Source of the DNA: an uncultured Prevotellaceae bacterium
GTDB lineage: Bacteria; Bacteroidota; Bacteroidia; Bacteroidales; Bacteroidaceae
Assembly (NCBI GenBank): GCA_946624335.1
Contig: CAMOSA010000089.1
Span: 1 to 9,788, forward strand
DNA: 9,788 nucleotides
Reading direction: 5' to 3'
Shown: positions 6,914 to 9,788 of the stretch, piece after piece
Position numbering within the stretch: the first letter of the stretch is position 1
Layout of the letters: the number at the start of each line of letters is the position of its first letter
Notes under the pieces: model-generated
The model's input: the letters and a program-made list of their open reading frames with translations, nothing else
What the model was told of the DNA's origin: nothing
The model's database searches: none
Translations under genes and position numbers: made by a program

Positions 6914-7455
6914 CCCCTCTCTGGCAACGCATTATTGATAAGTACTACTCCGATAATCCGGCGTTGCGCCATATCCTCGTCGTCCACAGCCGAAGCGTCG
7001 CCGATGCTGCATTGGAAATTGCCCGTCGCCATCCCGAGCTTCCGGTCGATACGGCCTTTCTCGAGGAGGCTGCCATGCTCCACGATATCGGTATTTTCAA
7101 GACCCATGCACCCGGCATCCAATGCTTTGGCGACCAACCTTATATCTGCCATGGCTTGTTGGGCGGAGAACTTTTACGCAGCGAAGGTCTGCCCCGTCAC
7201 GCACGCGTCGCTGAGCGACACACCGGCACGGGTCTCACCGCTGAGGACATACGCCGCCAGGGGCTGCCGCTGCCCGTCTTCGATTACGTGCCTGAGACCG
7301 TGGAGGAGCAGATCATCTGCTATGCCGATAAATTCTTCTCGAAGACACGCCTCGACCATCGCAAGACTGCCGACGAAGCCCTGCGCAGCCTCATGAAATT
7401 CGGAGACGGTAGTGTGCGCCGAATGACCGCTTGGATACATCAGTTTGGCGCCTGA
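6898..7455 (+). CDS. HD (HDIG-type) phosphohydrolase
   Basis: A 185-aa soluble HD-superfamily protein, expected to be a metal-dependent phosphohydrolase; the substrate is not known. Key residues in order are H30 in LVVHSRSVAD, H62-D63 in AAMLHDIGIF (the HDIG form), H85 in YICHGLLGGELL, H108 in AERHTGTGL, and D144 in ICYADKFFSKT, which together make up a complete metal site. The length fits the stand-alone HDIG family common in Bacteroidota. The ATG at 6898 lies inside the end of the C10 protease gene, a 16-bp overlap in another frame that suggests translational coupling. The next ATG, at 6902, is out of frame, so 6898 is preferred. It is the last gene before the dyad-rich gap, likely the end of the kdgK transcript. 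It differs from the HD half of the 779-1903 protein, sharing only the family motif. Confidence 0.85.
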   Translation: MDATITPLWQRIIDKYYSDNPALRHILVVHSRSVADAALEIARRHPELPVDTAFLEEAAMLHDIGIFKTHAPGIQCFGDQPYICHGLLGGELLRSEGLPRHARVAERHTGTGLTAEDIRRQGLPLPVFDYVPETVEEQIICYADKFFSKTRLDHRKTADEALRSLMKFGDGSVRRMTAWIHQFGA

Positions 7456-7485
7456 CGCACCACTTTTATCCTAAAATCTTTGCAA

Positions 7486-7512
7486 AAGGCGCAAATAAGC
7501 CTTAAATTTTTT
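7486..7512 (+). terminator. Possible weak terminator after the HD gene
   Basis: AAGGC (7486-7490) and GCCTT (7499-7503) can pair around an 8-nt loop, followed by AAA and a run of six T (7507-7512). A 5-bp stem is short for a rho-independent terminator, and the T run also forms part of the -33 box of the next promoter. I call it only because it is correctly placed 31 nt after the stop at 7455. Confidence 0.3.
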
Positions 7513-7541
7513 GCTTTTGCGCGCGAGTTGCAGTACTTTTG
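7510..7541 (+). promoter_or_regulatory. Bacteroidota promoter of the lptD-like gene
   Basis: TTTG at 7510-7513 and TACTTTTG at 7534-7541, followed by C, are 20 nt apart, matching TTTG-N19-21-TAnnTTTG. Transcription would start near 7548, about 37 nt before the GTG at 7585. Short dyads surround it: GCAAAAG 7482-7488 with CTTTTGC 7514-7520, and GCGCAAA 7489-7495 with TTTGCGC 7516-7522, overlapping the -33 to -10 interval. The promoter position supports the GTG start. Confidence 0.68.
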
Positions 7542-7584
7542 CACGAAATTTTGATGCGACAGCTCCTGCCGCACGTCTATCGTA

Positions 7585-9788
7585 GTGAATCGACTCTATC
7601 TCATACGCTGGCTTTGTGCCCTTCTGATAGCTGTCCTCGTTGCCGCTTGCTCCACGTCAGCCTTGCGCAACGAGCGCTCGTCACGCGCCCCAGGCAGCGT
7701 GGCGTTGGTCAAGGCCGACAGCGTGGAACAGTTGACCGACAGCCTCATGCTGACGGACTCTTTGTCCACCGTTGTCACCGATGCCATCTCGTCGGGGATG
7801 GCAGACACCATCGTCGATCAGGCGTCCTCGTTAGCGCCACAGTCCTCAACGCTTAATGACAGCCTCACCGCAGCCCCTGACTCACTAAGTCTGCAGAGCC
7901 TCGCTAAAGCAGTGCCCGACAGCCTTACCCCGATCCTTTCCACAGCCGATTCCCTGCGCGAACAGATTCTCAGCGACAGCACGCGCTTCATGATCGTGCA
8001 TGGCGACACCGTCTACCTTGGGCGTTCGGGCCACACCGGCATCGACACCCTCGCCATCGATTCCTCTAAGCAGAGCAAGAGCGCGCTCGATTCGCCCGTA
8101 GACTTCAAGGCCAAGGACTCCATCACCTTCGACTATATCCTCAACCGCGTCAATTTCTACGGCGACGCTGAGGTCAAGTACCAGAACCTCGAGCTCTCCT
8201 CCAACCTCATCACCATGAGCGTCGACAGCAGCATCGTCCATGCCTACGGGACACGCGACTCCCTCGGCCACGTCACGACGCCGCCGACCTTCAAGCAGGG
8301 ACAGGACACTTACGAGCCCGATGACATCGCCTATAACTTCAAGACCCGCAAGGCCTTTATCCACAACGTATTCACCGAGCAGGGCGAAGGCTATATGACC
8401 AGCAGCGAGAGCAAGCGCGACTCCTCGGGAACGATGTACGTGGCCCATGCCAAGTACACCACCTGCGATGCCAAGCACCCCCATTTCTACCTCGCTCTCT
8501 CGCGCGCCAAGGTACGTCCCGGCAAGGATGTCGTCTTCGGCCCCGCCTATCTCGTCGTCGAGGACGTGCCGCTGCCCCTGGCCTTGCCCTACGGCTTCTT
8601 CCCCTTCTCCAACAGCTATTCCAGTGGCATCATCATGCCTACCTATGGTGACGAGACCACCCGAGGCTTCTACTTGCGCGACGGAGGTTATTACCTCGCC
8701 ATCAGCGATCGTGTCGACCTCAAGCTCCTCGGCGAGATCTACACGAAGGGATCATGGGGCGTCTCTGCACAGAGCACCTACAAGAAGCGCTACCGCTTCA
8801 GCGGGGCGTTCAACTTCTCCTTCCAGAACACCGTCGAGGGCGAGAAGAACATGCCAGACTACTCCGTCGCCAAGAGCTTCAAGCTCCAATGGAGCCATCG
8901 TCAGGACGCCAAGGCCAACCCCGCGCAGAGCTTCTCCGCCAGCGTCAACTTTGCCACGTCGAGCTACGAGCAGAACAACCTCTCCTCGCGCTACAACCCG
9001 CAGAGCCGAAGCCAGAGCACGCGCACGTCATCCGTGTCCTACAGCCGAACATTCGCTGATATCGGACTGACCATCGCAGCCACCATGAACCTCTCGCAGA
9101 ACGTGCGTGACTCCAGCATCTCGATGACGCTGCCATCGCTCAACATCTCACTCGCGCGCTTCAACCCCTTCAAGCGCAAGAAGATGGTCGGCGCCGAACG
9201 ATGGTACGAGAAGATTGCCATGAGCTACACCGGAACGTTCTCCAACAGTATTTCCACCAAGGAGGACAAGCTGCTCAAGTCCAACATCATCAAGGACTGG
9301 AAAAACGGTATGCGCCATCAGATTCCCGTCAACGCCTCATTCAGCATCCTCAACTACATCAACGTCACGCCATCGTTCAACTTCAACGACCGTATGTACA
9401 CCTATAAGGTCAACCGCTCTTGGGACCAGGACGCACAGCGGGAACGTGCTGACACCACCTACGGCTTCCACAACGTCTACGACTACAACCTCAGTCTCTC
9501 GGCGTCCACCAAGCTCTACGGCACCTACACGCCGCTCATCGGCAAGAAGAAGGTCATGGCCATACGCCACGTGCTGACGCCCACCATCAGCCTATCCTAT
9601 GCTCCCGACTTCGGCGCGTCACGCTTCGGCTACTACGACACCTACGTCAAGACCGACAAGGACGGCAACGTCTCTACCGTCAGCTACTCGCCCTATCAGG
9701 GCGCACTCTATGGCGTGCCTGGCAAGGGAATGACCGGAAGCGTCAACGTGGACATCGGCAACAACGTCGAGATGAAGTTGCGCACCAA
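7585..9788 (+). CDS. lptD: LptD-like outer-membrane LPS assembly protein, 3'-truncated by window edge
   Basis: Outer-membrane beta-barrel that inserts lipopolysaccharide into the outer leaflet, working with LptE and the Lpt bridge. The frame starts after TGA at 7552-7554 and has no ATG before 7747; I use GTG 7585 because it opens a signal peptide (MNRLYLIRWLCALLIAVLVA) ending in the lipobox VAAC with C22. A linker of about 150 residues, rich in S, T, D and L, follows, with six DSL triplets between 52 and 124. An OstA/LptA-like beta-jellyroll begins near 178 (ITFDYILNRVNFYGDAEVKY). The barrel begins near 330 with PLALPYGFFPFSNSYSSGI, then RGFYLRDGGYYLAIS and VDLKLLGEIYTKGSWGV, stretches typical of the Bacteroidota LptD_2 group. 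The remaining 734 codons to the edge are open. Alternating amphipathic strands and aromatic residues support a barrel. A lipid anchor on LptD would be unusual, see findings. Confidence 0.85.
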   Translation, partial: MNRLYLIRWLCALLIAVLVAACSTSALRNERSSRAPGSVALVKADSVEQLTDSLMLTDSLSTVVTDAISSGMADTIVDQASSLAPQSSTLNDSLTAAPDSLSLQSLAKAVPDSLTPILSTADSLREQILSDSTRFMIVHGDTVYLGRSGHTGIDTLAIDSSKQSKSALDSPVDFKAKDSITFDYILNRVNFYGDAEVKYQNLELSSNLITMSVDSSIVHAYGTRDSLGHVTTPPTFKQGQDTYEPDDIAYNFKTRKAFIHNVFTEQGEGYMTSSESKRDSSGTMYVAHAKYTTCDAKHPHFYLALSRAKVRPGKDVVFGPAYLVVEDVPLPLALPYGFFPFSNSYSSGIIMPTYGDETTRGFYLRDGGYYLAISDRVDLKLLGEIYTKGSWGVSAQSTYKKRYRFSGAFNFSFQNTVEGEKNMPDYSVAKSFKLQWSHRQDAKANPAQSFSASVNFATSSYEQNNLSSRYNPQSRSQSTRTSSVSYSRTFADIGLTIAATMNLSQNVRDSSISMTLPSLNISLARFNPFKRKKMVGAERWYEKIAMSYTGTFSNSISTKEDKLLKSNIIKDWKNGMRHQIPVNASFSILNYINVTPSFNFNDRMYTYKVNRSWDQDAQRERADTTYGFHNVYDYNLSLSASTKLYGTYTPLIGKKKVMAIRHVLTPTISLSYAPDFGASRFGYYDTYVKTDKDGNVSTVSYSPYQGALYGVPGKGMTGSVNVDIGNNVEMKLRT

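Noticed and set aside
7539..7856. Short + strand frame starting near the lptD promoter, with an ATG at 7554
   Set aside because: It begins in or next to the promoter, has no signal peptide or domain, and overlaps the LptD signal-peptide frame that starts at GTG 7585.
8447..9070. A 207-codon + strand open frame inside the lptD-like gene
   Set aside because: Its product is a low-complexity S/P/T/R-rich string, the typical out-of-frame reading of a GC-rich gene, and the other frame reads a coherent LptD barrel through the window edge.

Overview
The window is a compact, gene-dense stretch of a Bacteroidota chromosome, most likely order Bacteroidales and Prevotella-like. Three things point there. 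The promoters match the Bacteroidota type (TTTG, about 19-21 nt, TAnnTTTG). The genes lack Shine-Dalgarno sequences. The proteins have Bacteroidales character: an LptD_2-type LPS assembly protein, a C10 (interpain/streptopain-like) protease with a C-terminal sorting tail, and a DUF3298-type lipoprotein. Base composition by eye is above 50% GC, high but not unheard of for Prevotella relatives. Genus is inference.

Layout. Positions 2-784 hold the 3' part of a GT-B-type glycosyltransferase gene. It converges on a minus-strand gene (1903-779) encoding a Nudix-HD fusion protein; the two stop codons share the 6-bp palindrome CTATAG. A divergent promoter region (1904-2111) follows. From it run, all on the + strand, kdgK (2-keto-3-deoxygluconate kinase), eda/kdgA (KDPG aldolase), a DUF3298-type lipoprotein gene, a secreted C10 cysteine protease gene starting with GTG, and a small HD-domain phosphohydrolase gene whose start overlaps the protease stop. 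No Bacteroidota promoter is visible inside this run, so it may be one long transcript, although a 125-bp inverted repeat lies between kdgK and eda and could split or process it. A dyad-rich gap (7456-7584) carries a good promoter for the last gene, an lptD-like outer-membrane LPS assembly gene that starts with GTG and runs off the right edge.

How it works together. KdgK phosphorylates 2-keto-3-deoxygluconate to KDPG and Eda splits KDPG to pyruvate and glyceraldehyde-3-phosphate: the common end of hexuronate (pectin, glucuronate) breakdown, with no dehydratase or isomerase genes in view. The lipoprotein and C10 protease are envelope or secreted proteins. The HD proteins are probably soluble phosphohydrolases of unknown substrate. 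LptD places LPS in the outer membrane.

I see no clear undescribed defence, mobile or signalling system here. The best leads are the 40-bp GAGTTAA-unit inverted repeat, the unusual operon make-up (sugar-acid catabolism with a secreted protease), the Nudix-HD fusion, and the lipobox plus DSL-rich linker at the front of LptD.
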